Assembly (NCBI RefSeq): GCF_003852425.1
Contig: NZ_QAJN01000017.1
Span: forward strand, 62,001-126,000
From: Paucibacter sp. KBW04
GTDB lineage: Bacteria; Pseudomonadota; Gammaproteobacteria; Burkholderiales; Burkholderiaceae_C
DNA: 64,000 nt
Reading direction: 5' to 3'
Of the stretch, positions 1 through 8,213 are shown piece by piece (the first letter of the stretch is position 1; the number at the start of each line of letters is the position of its first letter). Both the position numbers and the translations under genes were made by a program. Under the pieces are notes generated by a model. It ran no database searches and had not been told where the DNA came from. It saw nothing but the letters and a program-made list of their open reading frames with translations.

Positions 1-1164
1 GGTTTGCAAAATCAAGGGCAGGCGCAGCAAAGCGCGCGTACCCTCCGGCAAAGCTTGCAAGGATAAAGAGGCATTCTCCCCGTAGCGCGTCTGCAAGCGT
101 GAACGGATATTGGCCAGGGCGATGCCATTGCCCGCCCTCCCCTTGCGGCCCAGGCCGCGCCCGCCGGACTTGGCGGCGTCCAGCCCCAAGCCATCGTCAT
201 CCACACAAATCTCCAGGTGCTCGCCCAGGGCATCATGCACCGCTCTGGCACTCAGCACAATTTCGCCGCCTTCCACCTTGGGCTCCAGCCCATGATGAAT
301 CGCGTTTTCGATCAAGGGCTGCAAGAGCAGGGGCGGCAGCACGGCGGCGCGCAGCTCGGGCGCCAACTCCAGGCGAAAGCGCAGGCGCTCCTCCATGCGG
401 ATCTGCAACAGGGTCAGATAACTCTGCGCCATGTCCAGCTCGGCGCCCAAGCTGGTATCGGTCTGGCGCATCTGGCTCATGCTGGCGCGCAGATAGTCGG
501 TGAAGGCCTCCAGCATCTGCTTGGCTTTGGCGGCATCCAGATCGATCAGGCTCTGCACATTGGCCAAGGTGTTGAACAGAAAGTGCGGCTCGATCTGGGC
601 TTGCAGCAGGCGGAGCTGGGCGTCGGTGGCTTGGAGTTGCAGGGTTTGGTTGTGGATGCGGAACTTCCAGAACACCCAGTTCACCGCGGTGATCACCAGG
701 CTGATCAGCAAGAAGTTGCGCAAATGCTCAGAGTTGCTGACAAAGTCCCACAAGGCATTTGATTCGGTGACCCAACCCATCACCAGCAAGGCCACCGACA
801 TGCCCAGGGCCGAGCCAAACAGTGAGAGCAGCGGGAAGAAGACCCAGGCCCAGCCCCCCTGCCGACGCAGCGCCAAAGCTTGCAGCAGACGCTCGGAAGC
901 CAGCAACTCCAGGCTGCGAAACAGCCCGTGAAAGGTCAGGGAAATACAGCTGGCCACGATCAGGCTGCCCACAAAGGTTCGGCTCAGCCAATGCCAATCG
1001 CCCAACTTGCTTTTCAGCAAGGCCGGCGCGACGGTAAACACCAGGGCAAAGCCCAGCGCAATCGCAAAGTCGATCAGCAGCCGCGCCCAGGCGGGCTCTG
1101 GCCTGTGCCGTCGAAGCACAAAGAAATGCTTGAGCGCGTAGCTCATGGTGTCTCGAAAGCTCAT
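1..1164 (-). CDS. LytS/YehU-type sensor histidine kinase, 3' end cut by window
   Basis: Translating the minus strand from the ATG at 1164 gives 388 codons without a stop up to base 1, so the C-terminus lies outside. The first half holds about four hydrophobic segments (for example LLIDFAIALGFALVF and FFPLLSLFGSALGMSVALL). The second half has the LytS-family His_kinase signature QAQIEPHFLFNTLANVQSLI with the phospho-acceptor His, and the ATPase N-box PLIENAIHHGLEPK, followed by the DDDGLGLD and GNGIALANIRSRL nucleotide-binding loops. The family normally pairs with a LytTR response regulator, which would be expected just left of the window. An in-frame ATG at 1146 is an alternative start; neither has a clear ribosome site. 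Confidence 0.88.
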   Translation of the reverse strand, partial: MSFRDTMSYALKHFFVLRRHRPEPAWARLLIDFAIALGFALVFTVAPALLKSKLGDWHWLSRTFVGSLIVASCISLTFHGLFRSLELLASERLLQALALRRQGGWAWVFFPLLSLFGSALGMSVALLVMGWVTESNALWDFVSNSEHLRNFLLISLVITAVNWVFWKFRIHNQTLQLQATDAQLRLLQAQIEPHFLFNTLANVQSLIDLDAAKAKQMLEAFTDYLRASMSQMRQTDTSLGAELDMAQSYLTLLQIRMEERLRFRLELAPELRAAVLPPLLLQPLIENAIHHGLEPKVEGGEIVLSARAVHDALGEHLEICVDDDGLGLDAAKSGGRGLGRKGRAGNGIALANIRSRLQTRYGENASLSLQALPEGTRALLRLPLILQT

Positions 1165-1360
1165 GTCAGCCAGTGTAGAGAGGCGAGGCCGCCCGCCCCA
1201 GAGCTGGCGCGACGAATCGACAAGCCCGGCGACGAATGGCAAGTCTGGCCCTTCGGAACTCAAATGAATCTCGCGCCCCGCCCGACTGCATACAATCCGG
1301 CCTCGTCGCGCGGGCGCTGGTTTTGCCCCAAAGAAATGCGCGACCCAAACAGGAGAATCC

Positions 1361-2749
1361 ATGCAAGTTCAAGCCTCGGCCTTCAAGGCCTATGACATCC
1401 GCGGCGTCGTGGGCAGCGCTCTGACCGAGGAGTTGGCCGAACACCTGGGCCGCGCCTTCGGCACCGAAGCCCGCAAGCTGAAGGAAAAAGCTGTGGCCGT
1501 GGGCCGCGATGGCCGTTTGTCCGGCCCCGGCCTCGCGGCCGCGCTGATCCGTGGCCTGCAATCGACCGGCCTGGATGTCGTTGACCTAGGCGCCGTCACC
1601 ACGCCCATGCTGTATTACGTGGCGGCCACCCGCGCCAAGCATGGCTGCAATAGCGGCATCATGGTCACCGGCAGCCACAACCCCAAGGACTACAACGGCT
1701 TCAAGATGGTGCTCAAGGGCGCGGCCGTGTTCGGTGAGCAGATCCAGGACCTGCGCCGCCGCATCGAGGCCGAGGACTACATCACCGGCGCTGGCCGCAG
1801 CGCGCCGATGGACATCGTGCCCGAGTACATCCACCGCATCGTCAAGGATTGCAAACTCAAGCGCCGCATGAAGATCGTGGTGGACAGCGGCAACGGCATC
1901 CCCGGTGCCACCGCGCCCGCCATCCTGCGCGCCCTGGGCTGCGACGTGATTGACATCTACTCCAAGGTGGACGGCGACTTCCCCAACCACCACCCCGATC
2001 CCTCGCGCCCCGAGAATCTGGAAGACCTGAAGCGCATCGTCCACGCCTGCGACGCCGAGCTGGGCCTGGCTTTTGACGGCGACGGCGACCGCCTGGGCGT
2101 GGTCACCAAGGACGGCCAGATGATCATGCCGGACCGTCAGATCATGCTGTTCGCCGCCGACATCCTCAAGCGCAAGCCGGGCGCGGAAATCATCTTCGAC
2201 GTCAAGTGCACCCAGCGCCTGGCGCCCTGGATCGTCCAACACGGCGGCAAGCCCCTGATGTGGAAGACCGGTCACAGCTTTGCCAAGGCCAAGCTGCGCG
2301 AAACCGGCGCGCCCCTGGCCGGTGAGTTGTCGGGCCATATCTTCTTCAAGGAGCGTTGGTACGGCTTTGACGATGCCATGTACTCGGCCGCCCGCCTGCT
2401 GGAAATCCTCTCGCGCGAGAGCGACCCGAGCAGCACGCTGAACGCCCTGCCCACCAGCTTCAACACGCCCGAAATCAATGTACCTTGCGCCGAGGGCGAG
2501 CAGCATTCCGTGGTCGTCAAGCTGCTGGAGTCTGCCAAGTTCCCCGGCAGCAAAGAGGTGGTGACCATCGACGGCTTGCGGGTGGAGTACGAGGACGGCT
2601 TCGGCCTGATCCGCGCCTCTAACACCACGCCGGTGCTGGTCTTGCGCTTTGAGGGCCACACGCCCGAGGCCTTGGAACGCATCCAGCACGATGTGCTGGG
2701 CCAGCTGAAGTTGGTCAAGCCCGACGCCACCTTCGCGGCCGGCCATTGA
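1361..2749 (+). CDS. phosphomannomutase/phosphoglucomutase (AlgC/ManB type)
   Basis: 462 aa, the usual length of the alpha-D-phosphohexomutase family. It interconverts hexose 1- and 6-phosphates and feeds nucleotide-sugar synthesis for LPS and polysaccharide. Visible motifs: YDIRG near the N-terminus, the phosphoserine loop VTGSHNP (Ser105), the metal loop DGDGDR (239-244), the sugar-specificity loop GELSGH (321-326) and the C-terminal phosphate loop RASNTTP. The start has AGGAGA about 6 bases upstream. A TACAAT at 1291-1296 is a possible -10 box. Its stop codon overlaps the TTG start of the downstream Kdo transferase, suggesting one transcript for envelope sugar work. Confidence 0.93.
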   Translation: MQVQASAFKAYDIRGVVGSALTEELAEHLGRAFGTEARKLKEKAVAVGRDGRLSGPGLAAALIRGLQSTGLDVVDLGAVTTPMLYYVAATRAKHGCNSGIMVTGSHNPKDYNGFKMVLKGAAVFGEQIQDLRRRIEAEDYITGAGRSAPMDIVPEYIHRIVKDCKLKRRMKIVVDSGNGIPGATAPAILRALGCDVIDIYSKVDGDFPNHHPDPSRPENLEDLKRIVHACDAELGLAFDGDGDRLGVVTKDGQMIMPDRQIMLFAADILKRKPGAEIIFDVKCTQRLAPWIVQHGGKPLMWKTGHSFAKAKLRETGAPLAGELSGHIFFKERWYGFDDAMYSAARLLEILSRESDPSSTLNALPTSFNTPEINVPCAEGEQHSVVVKLLESAKFPGSKEVVTIDGLRVEYEDGFGLIRASNTTPVLVLRFEGHTPEALERIQHDVLGQLKLVKPDATFAAGH

Positions 2750-4068
2750 GCCTGCAAGCACGCGCCAAGGAAAGCCTGGCCCAGCGCAGCAGCCGCTGGG
2801 CCTATAGCGGCCTGCTGAGCCTGCTCTCGCCCGCCTATCTGCTGCGCCTGTGGCGGCGCGGCAAGGCCGAGCCGCTGTACCGCCAGCACCTGGCCGAGCG
2901 CTTTGGCGTCTACGCCCAAGCTCCAGTCAGCCATGGCTGGATCTGGGTGCACGCGGTCTCGCTGGGCGAAACCCGGGCCGCGGCCGCCTTGATCGCGGCC
3001 TTGCGCGAGCAAGCGCCTGGCATGCGCCTGCTGCTCACCCACAGCACCGCCACCGGCCGCGAGGCGGGGGCCGCTCTGCTGCAGCCAGGGGATGCCCAGG
3101 TCTGGTTGCCCTACGACACGGCGGACGCGGTGCGGCGTTTCCTGGCCCATTGGCGGCCCCGTCTGGGCGTGCTGATGGAGACCGAGGTTTGGCCCAATCT
3201 GCAGCATCAATCGGCCAAGCAAGGCCTGCCCCTGGTCTTGGCCAATGCCCGCCTGTCCGAGCGCAGCCTGCGCCGCGGCCAGCGCTTTTCGGCCCTCTTG
3301 CGACCCGCCGCACAAAAACTCAGCCTGGCCCTGGCTCAGACCGAGGACGACGCCCGCCGCTTGCGAGCGGCAGGTGTGGCGAAGGTGCAGGTTGCCGGCA
3401 ACCTCAAATTCGATATGGCGGTGGACCCGAGCTTGCTGGCTTTGGGCCGGCAGTGGCGTGGCCTGCTGCAGCGCCCGGTGCTGATGCTGGCCGTCAGCCG
3501 CGAGGGCGAGGAAGCCCAGCTGCTGCAAGCCTGGTCACAGCAAATAGCGGGGCAGGCCCACGCACCCTTGCTACTGATCGTGCCGCGCCACCCGCAGCGT
3601 TTCGATGAGATTGCTGGCCTGATCAAGGCCGCCGGTCTGAGTCTGGCCCGGCGCAGCCAATGGCAGGGCCAGCGGCCCGACACAAGCGCACTGCAAGTGC
3701 AGGTCTGGCTGGGCGACTCGATGCGGGAGATGGCGCTTTACTATGGGCTGGCCGATGTGGCCTTGCTGGGCGGCAGTTTCGCGCCCCTGGGCGGTCAGAA
3801 TCTGATCGAGGCCGCCGCTTGCGCCTGCCCGGTGTTGATGGGGCCGCACACCTTCAACTTCGCCGAAGCGTCAGAGTTGGCCTTGCAAGCCGGCGCGGCC
3901 CAGCGGGTCGCCGATATGCAGCAAGGCCTGCAAGCAGGCTTGGCGCTTTGCCAAGCGCCCGAACGCCAGCAAGCCATGGCCCAGGCGGCGCAGGCTTTTG
4001 CCGCCCAGCACCGTGGGGCCGCGCAGCGCATGGCGCGCGAAATCCTGCGCCTGGCGCCGGTGAACTAA
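2746..4068 (+). CDS. waaA: 3-deoxy-D-manno-octulosonic acid (Kdo) transferase
   Basis: 440 aa, matching WaaA/KdtA, which transfers Kdo from CMP-Kdo to lipid A precursor at the inner face of the inner membrane. The N-terminal YSGLLSLLSPAYLLRLWRRG is the membrane anchor, followed by the family segments WIWVHAVSLGETRAA, LLLTHSTATGRE, METEVWPNL and, in the C-terminal GT-B half, GGSFAPLGGQNLIEAAA. The start is taken as TTG at 2746 because it preserves the conserved N-terminus; it overlaps the preceding TGA by three bases (TTGA), implying translational coupling. The gene ends at a strong terminator. Confidence 0.93.
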   Translation: MSLQARAKESLAQRSSRWAYSGLLSLLSPAYLLRLWRRGKAEPLYRQHLAERFGVYAQAPVSHGWIWVHAVSLGETRAAAALIAALREQAPGMRLLLTHSTATGREAGAALLQPGDAQVWLPYDTADAVRRFLAHWRPRLGVLMETEVWPNLQHQSAKQGLPLVLANARLSERSLRRGQRFSALLRPAAQKLSLALAQTEDDARRLRAAGVAKVQVAGNLKFDMAVDPSLLALGRQWRGLLQRPVLMLAVSREGEEAQLLQAWSQQIAGQAHAPLLLIVPRHPQRFDEIAGLIKAAGLSLARRSQWQGQRPDTSALQVQVWLGDSMREMALYYGLADVALLGGSFAPLGGQNLIEAAACACPVLMGPHTFNFAEASELALQAGAAQRVADMQQGLQAGLALCQAPERQQAMAQAAQAFAAQHRGAAQRMAREILRLAPVN

Positions 4069-4095
4069 GAACTTAGCCGCAGCAAAGCCCAAAGA

Positions 4096-4121
4096 AAAAG
4101 GCCCGCAAGTGCGGGCCTTTT
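4096..4121. terminator. bidirectional rho-independent terminator
   Basis: AAAAGGCCCGC and GCGGGCCTTTT form an 11-bp stem around the loop AAGT. It lies between the convergent waaA and the binding-protein gene and has A/T tails on both sides, so it can serve both strands. Confidence 0.85.
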
Positions 4122-4164
4122 GCTGGGGGGCCAAGACCAGCTTGGCCTCAATTCATGTCGCCAA

Positions 4165-5307
4165 TCAGCGCACCACGGCCAGTTCGGCGCGAGCACCACC
4201 GCGATAGGTGAACATGGTCAGCGCACCATTCTTGATATCGCCCTTGTTGTCAAAGGTGATGGTGCCGGTCACGCCCTTATAGCCCTCGGTCTTGGCCAGC
4301 ACCGGCAGGTACTTGGCGGGTTCGGCCGAACCGGCCTTGACCATCGCAGCCACCATCACGTTCACGGCGTCATACACATAGGGTGCATAGATCTGCACGT
4401 CCAGCTTGTACTGTTCCTTGAACTTGGCCTTGAAGGATTCCATGCCCTTCTTGGATTCGCCTTCAACACCACCGGCCTCGGCGCAATAGACCTGGTCGTC
4501 GGCAATGGTGCCGGCCGCCAGCTTGGGCAGGTCGCCCGAGCAGATGCCGTCGCCGCCGACGAACTTGGCTTCAATGCCCAGCTGCTTCATCTGGCGCAGC
4601 ATGGGGCCGGCCACAGCGTCCATGCCGCCGAAGAAGATCACGTCCGGCTTCTTGGATTTCAGGGAGGTCAGGATGGCGGAGAAGTCCGTGGCCTTGTCGT
4701 TGGTGAACTCGCGGCCAATGACCTTGCCACCGGCGCTCTTCACGCCTTTTTCGAACTCATCGGCCACGCCCTGGCCGTAGGCCGTGCGGTCATCGATGAC
4801 GACGATGGCCTTGCCCTTCAGCGTGGTCGCTGCGTACTTGCCCAGGGTGCCGCCCAGATGGACGTCATCGGCCACGACGCGGAAGGCCGTCTTGTAGCCG
4901 TTGCGGGTGTACTTGGGGTTGGTGGCGGAGGGAGAGATTTGGGGGATGCCGGCGTCGAAGTAAATCTTCGATGCGGGAATCGTGGTGCCCGAATTCAGGT
5001 GACCGATGACGCCATTGACCTTGGCGTCGGCCAGCTTCTGAGCAGCGGCCGTGCCTTGCTTGGGATCGCCCGCGTCGTCTTCGGCCAGCAGTTCGAACTT
5101 GGCCTTCTTGCCACCGATCATCACGCCCTTGGCATTGAGCTCGGTGATCGCCATGCGGGCGCCCAGCTCATTGTCCTTGCCCAGGTGGGCAATGGCGCCG
5201 CTGGTGGGGCCGACGTGGCCGATCTTGACCACCAGGTCCTGCGCCATCGAAACACCGCTCAGCAGCAGGGCCACAGCACCAACAACAACGTTCAATTTGA
5301 CTTGCAT
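4165..5307 (-). CDS. branched-chain amino acid ABC transporter substrate-binding protein (LivJ/LivK family)
   Basis: 380 aa with an N-terminal signal peptide (positively charged start, LNVVVGAVALLLSGVSMA, cleavage probably after SMA) followed by the typical periplasmic-binding fold opening VVKIGHVGPTSGAIAHLGKDN. It resembles the Leu/Ile/Val/amide-binding proteins of type I fold. No permease or ATPase genes are next to it, so it is an orphan that would have to share a Liv transporter encoded elsewhere; the ligand cannot be told from sequence alone. A strong ribosome site GGAGGT lies 5 bases before the ATG. Confidence 0.92.
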   Translation of the reverse strand: MQVKLNVVVGAVALLLSGVSMAQDLVVKIGHVGPTSGAIAHLGKDNELGARMAITELNAKGVMIGGKKAKFELLAEDDAGDPKQGTAAAQKLADAKVNGVIGHLNSGTTIPASKIYFDAGIPQISPSATNPKYTRNGYKTAFRVVADDVHLGGTLGKYAATTLKGKAIVVIDDRTAYGQGVADEFEKGVKSAGGKVIGREFTNDKATDFSAILTSLKSKKPDVIFFGGMDAVAGPMLRQMKQLGIEAKFVGGDGICSGDLPKLAAGTIADDQVYCAEAGGVEGESKKGMESFKAKFKEQYKLDVQIYAPYVYDAVNVMVAAMVKAGSAEPAKYLPVLAKTEGYKGVTGTITFDNKGDIKNGALTMFTYRGGARAELAVVR

Positions 5308-5644
5308 GAATTACCTCCGAAAAGGAAGAAGGAGAGCTTTAGAAGATCATCAGGCTGTTGAATTTTCAACTTGGCCACATTACCCCAAAACCCTCCCCCC
5401 CCGATATGGGGTAAGTCAGGAAAACCCAGTGGATGTCTCGCGCGTTGTCGCGCGCGGCCATCACTTACAGACCCCAATTGCATCAGACTTGGCGGCGGAC
5501 ACTTGCGCGCATAAAAGAGCCCGCAGTCCCCATGCGGGCCGGGCGGGTTGCCAAGCATCATGGGCCTTCTGCGGGCCTTACCGTCAATTCAAGCGCCACC
5601 GCGCGAGTTTGCGCGCTGGTGGTCTTGCACTCAGTCTTTTTCTC
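5308..5644. other. 337-base intergenic region with inverted repeats
   Basis: No credible gene. It is the upstream region of the LivJ-type gene and the 3' end of the pepA-holC operon. It contains a near-palindrome GTTGAATTTTCAAC (5357-5370), a spaced inverted repeat TTACCCC (5380-5386) / GGGGTAA (5408-5414), a terminator hairpin at 5511-5539 for the minus strand, and a GC-rich hairpin at about 5595-5622. The first two are candidate operator sites for the binding-protein promoter, without a known regulator. Confidence 0.5.
5511..5539 (-). terminator. terminator of the pepA-holC operon
   Basis: On the minus strand GCCCGCA and TGCGGGC form a 7-bp GC-rich stem (5519-5525 with 5533-5539) followed by TCTTTTAT. 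It is about 105 bases beyond the stop of the acidic hypothetical gene. Confidence 0.65.
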
Positions 5645-6223
5645 TCAATCCGGCTTGCCGACCTGCTCACGCAGGCGCCGCAGCACCGCGGCCTTGACGC
5701 TGCCATGCAACTGGGCACGCAAGGCCAATACGGCTTTTTCAAGCACCTGGTCGAGAACCTCGTCCAGCGCATCGTCCACGGCCTGATCAATCGCCTGCCC
5801 CAGGGCCAGCTCTTGGTCCGCCGGCAGCGCCGCCGCTTGCGTGGCCGGGCCGTCCTCGTCCTGTCCAGGCACCCGGGTGTCGGCCAGAAAATCATCGACC
5901 TCCAGCGCCTTCACATCCGCCGGCATGCGCAGGCTCAGATCCGGCAGATCCAGCGAAAGCTCGGGCAATTGCGCCAGGAACTGCGCCGCGATGGGCGAAG
6001 GCGCTTCGCCCAATACCAGAGCATCGGAGACAGGCAGGACGGGCAATTCGGGCGGATCGGCGAGATCAGACAAATCAAGCAAGTCCAAGCCCTCGGCCTC
6101 GACCTCGGCTTCGCGCGGCGGGATCACATGGGAAGATGCGGCAGGACGGGGCTCACGCCCCTCCAGCACCGCCTCGTCCACCACCTCGGTCAAGGTGGGC
6201 ACCACCCGGTGCAAGGCGCTCAT
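5645..6223 (-). CDS. uncharacterised acidic protein translationally coupled to holC
   Basis: 192 aa, not recognised. The ATG overlaps the holC stop by ATGA, which makes real translation very likely. The sequence is rich in Asp, Glu, Leu, Pro and Ala: an N-terminal disordered, acidic portion with repeated hydrophobic-acidic patches (LDLLDLSDLADPPELP, LPELSLDLPDLSLRMP) and a C-terminal amphipathic helical part with regularly spaced acidic residues (QAIDQAVDDALDEVLDQVLEKAVLALR). No signal peptide or membrane segment. Position suggests a link to DNA polymerase III chi or the aminopeptidase, but that is only context. Confidence 0.75.
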   Translation of the reverse strand: MSALHRVVPTLTEVVDEAVLEGREPRPAASSHVIPPREAEVEAEGLDLLDLSDLADPPELPVLPVSDALVLGEAPSPIAAQFLAQLPELSLDLPDLSLRMPADVKALEVDDFLADTRVPGQDEDGPATQAAALPADQELALGQAIDQAVDDALDEVLDQVLEKAVLALRAQLHGSVKAAVLRRLREQVGKPD

Positions 6224-6666
6224 TGGCTCACCTTGTGATGCTGGACCCCATAGCCCAGGGCCTCGTACTGCTTGTAGCGCCGCCGCCCGGCTTGCATCTG
6301 CTCCGGGTCCTGCGACACCACCTCCAGCACGCGCTGGAACTGCTCAAAGCCCGTGGGCATTTCGGGGCCCAGGTTCAAGAGCAATTCACGGTGCGGCAGG
6401 CTTTGGGCTTGCTCGGCCAAGAGAATCGGCGTAGCCGCCAATTGCTTGGCTTTGTGCTCGGGCGAGCCATCGGCCAAGCCATCGACCCGCAGATGCGGCA
6501 CGAACTCGGCCGCCTCGAAGTCCCAGAGCTTGGCGTCCAGGCGTCGCAAGAGCGAGTCAGGGCCGCACACCCCCACACGAGAACCGGAACGCTGCGCCTT
6601 GCGCAGCAGCCGGCAGAGGTACATCAGGCGTTCAGGCACGCCTGTGTAGAAGGTCACTTGAGTCAT
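6220..6666 (-). CDS. holC: DNA polymerase III subunit chi
   Basis: 148 aa, family-typical size. HolC joins the clamp-loader (through psi) to single-stranded DNA-binding protein. The opening TQVTFYTGVPERLMYLCRLLRKA and the following GSRVGVCGPDSLLRRLDAKLWDF and FVPHLRVDG correspond to the conserved HolC core (the usual Y-h-L-x-L-L--A and LD--LW-F signatures). The gene lies 40 bases downstream of pepA, the conserved pepA-holC arrangement of proteobacteria, and overlaps the next gene by four bases. Confidence 0.92.
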   Translation of the reverse strand: MTQVTFYTGVPERLMYLCRLLRKAQRSGSRVGVCGPDSLLRRLDAKLWDFEAAEFVPHLRVDGLADGSPEHKAKQLAATPILLAEQAQSLPHRELLLNLGPEMPTGFEQFQRVLEVVSQDPEQMQAGRRRYKQYEALGYGVQHHKVSQ

Positions 6667-6706
6667 GCGAGGGAGCGTTCTGCCTTGGCCTTTATCGCTA
6701 GGGGCA

Positions 6707-8185
6707 TCAACGCGCTTGCTGCGCCTGAGACAGCACGAAGTGGGTCAGCAGACCCACCGGACGGCCGGTGCCGCCCTTGGCTGCGCCACCCTTCCAGGCC
6801 GTGCCGGCGATGTCCAGATGCGCCCAGCGGTACTTGCTGGCAAAACGCTGCAGGAACTTGGCCGCGGTGATGGAGCCGCCTTCGCGACCACCCACATTGG
6901 CGACGTCCGCGAAGTTGCTCTTCAGGCCTTCTTCGTATTCGTCGTCCAGGGGCAGGCGCCAGCAAGGATCCAGCGCGGTTTCGCCCGCGGCGGTCAGGGC
7001 AGCCGCCAATTCGTCATCGCTGGCATACATGCCGCTGCGAACGCCGCCCAGGGCGATCACGCAAGCACCGGTCAGCGTGGCCACATCGACCACCACCGCG
7101 GGCTTGAAGCGCTCAGCATAGGTCAAGGCATCACACAGAATCAGACGGCCTTCGGCGTCGGTATTCAGGATCTCGATGGTCTGGCCGGACATGGAAGTGA
7201 CCACATCGCCGGGCTTGACCGCACGGCCATTGGGCATGTTTTCGCAAGCCGCGATGATGACAACCAGATTGAGCTTGGGCTTGAGTTCGGCCACGGCACG
7301 CAAGGTACCCAGCACGCTGGCGGCACCTCCCATATCGAACTTCATCTCATCCATAGCCGCGCCAGGCTTGAGCGAAATACCGCCCGAGTCAAAGGTGATG
7401 CCCTTGCCCACCAGCACCACGGGGGCTTGGGTCTTGGCCGCGCCCTCGTAGCGAGCGACGATGAAGCGCAGCGGCTCGTCCGAACCACGGGCCACGGACA
7501 GGAAGCTGCCCATGCCCAGCTTCTCGACGGCTTTTTGATCCAGCACTTCAACCTTGATGCCATGGCTCTTCACCAGGGCCTTGGTCTGCTCGGCCAAATA
7601 CGTGGGCGTGGCGTAGTTGCCGGGGCGATTGGCGCACTCGCGCGCCAGCTCGATGCCAGCGCCGATGGCTTGGCCGCGGGCCAGGCCCTTCTTGACTTCG
7701 GCCGCATCGTCCTTGTCGACCAACAGGGTCAGCTTGGCCAGCTTGGCCGCAGCGGGTGCGCTGGGCTTGGTGTGGCGATAGACGTAGGCCGAATCTTCAG
7801 CGCCCAGCACGAACTGCTCGGCCAGGCTTTCCACGGTTTCTTCGGCACCTTCAAAGCCGGCGAAAGCCACGGCTGCATGGGCAGCACCGCGGCCCTTGAG
7901 CTGGCCCAGAGCGGCTTGCAGTGCGGCGCGAGCGGCCTTCAGCGTGCTCTTGCCCGCAGCGGCCAGCACCAGGCGAGGCGCCTTGACGCCGGCAGCGCGC
8001 TGCAGCACCAGGGTCTTGCCGGCCTTGAATTCAAAGTCGCCCAGCTTGATGGCGTCCTTGACCAAGGCGCTCAGGGTCGCATCCAAATTAGCGGGCAGCG
8101 CTTCGCCGCCCAACACCACGATCAAAGCGTCGGCGGTGACGCCAGCCAATGCGTCCAGTGACGCGGTCTGTGTACGAAAGTCCAT
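6707..8185 (-). CDS. pepA: leucyl aminopeptidase (cytosol M17 family)
   Basis: 492 aa; M17 metallopeptidases are about 500. It removes N-terminal residues from peptides using two metal ions in a hexamer; some homologues also bind DNA. Catalytic-domain motifs are visible: VGKGITFDSGGISLKPG with metal-binding Lys and Asp, MKFDMGGAASVLG, and the hallmark NTDAEGRL. The start is the ATG at 8185, giving the usual N-terminal domain; an upstream extension of the frame would run into divergent lptF. Only 28 bases separate it from lptF, so the two promoters must overlap each other or the coding starts. Confidence 0.95.
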   Translation of the reverse strand: MDFRTQTASLDALAGVTADALIVVLGGEALPANLDATLSALVKDAIKLGDFEFKAGKTLVLQRAAGVKAPRLVLAAAGKSTLKAARAALQAALGQLKGRGAAHAAVAFAGFEGAEETVESLAEQFVLGAEDSAYVYRHTKPSAPAAAKLAKLTLLVDKDDAAEVKKGLARGQAIGAGIELARECANRPGNYATPTYLAEQTKALVKSHGIKVEVLDQKAVEKLGMGSFLSVARGSDEPLRFIVARYEGAAKTQAPVVLVGKGITFDSGGISLKPGAAMDEMKFDMGGAASVLGTLRAVAELKPKLNLVVIIAACENMPNGRAVKPGDVVTSMSGQTIEILNTDAEGRLILCDALTYAERFKPAVVVDVATLTGACVIALGGVRSGMYASDDELAAALTAAGETALDPCWRLPLDDEYEEGLKSNFADVANVGGREGGSITAAKFLQRFASKYRWAHLDIAGTAWKGGAAKGGTGRPVGLLTHFVLSQAQQAR

Positions 8186-8213
8186 AATGTCGCCGAATAG
8201 ATAAAGTGCCCGA

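Noticed and set aside
217-762. 181-codon plus-strand frame opposite the sensor kinase
   Set aside because: The minus strand shows a complete LytS-type signature with membrane helices and H- and N-boxes; the plus frame shows none.
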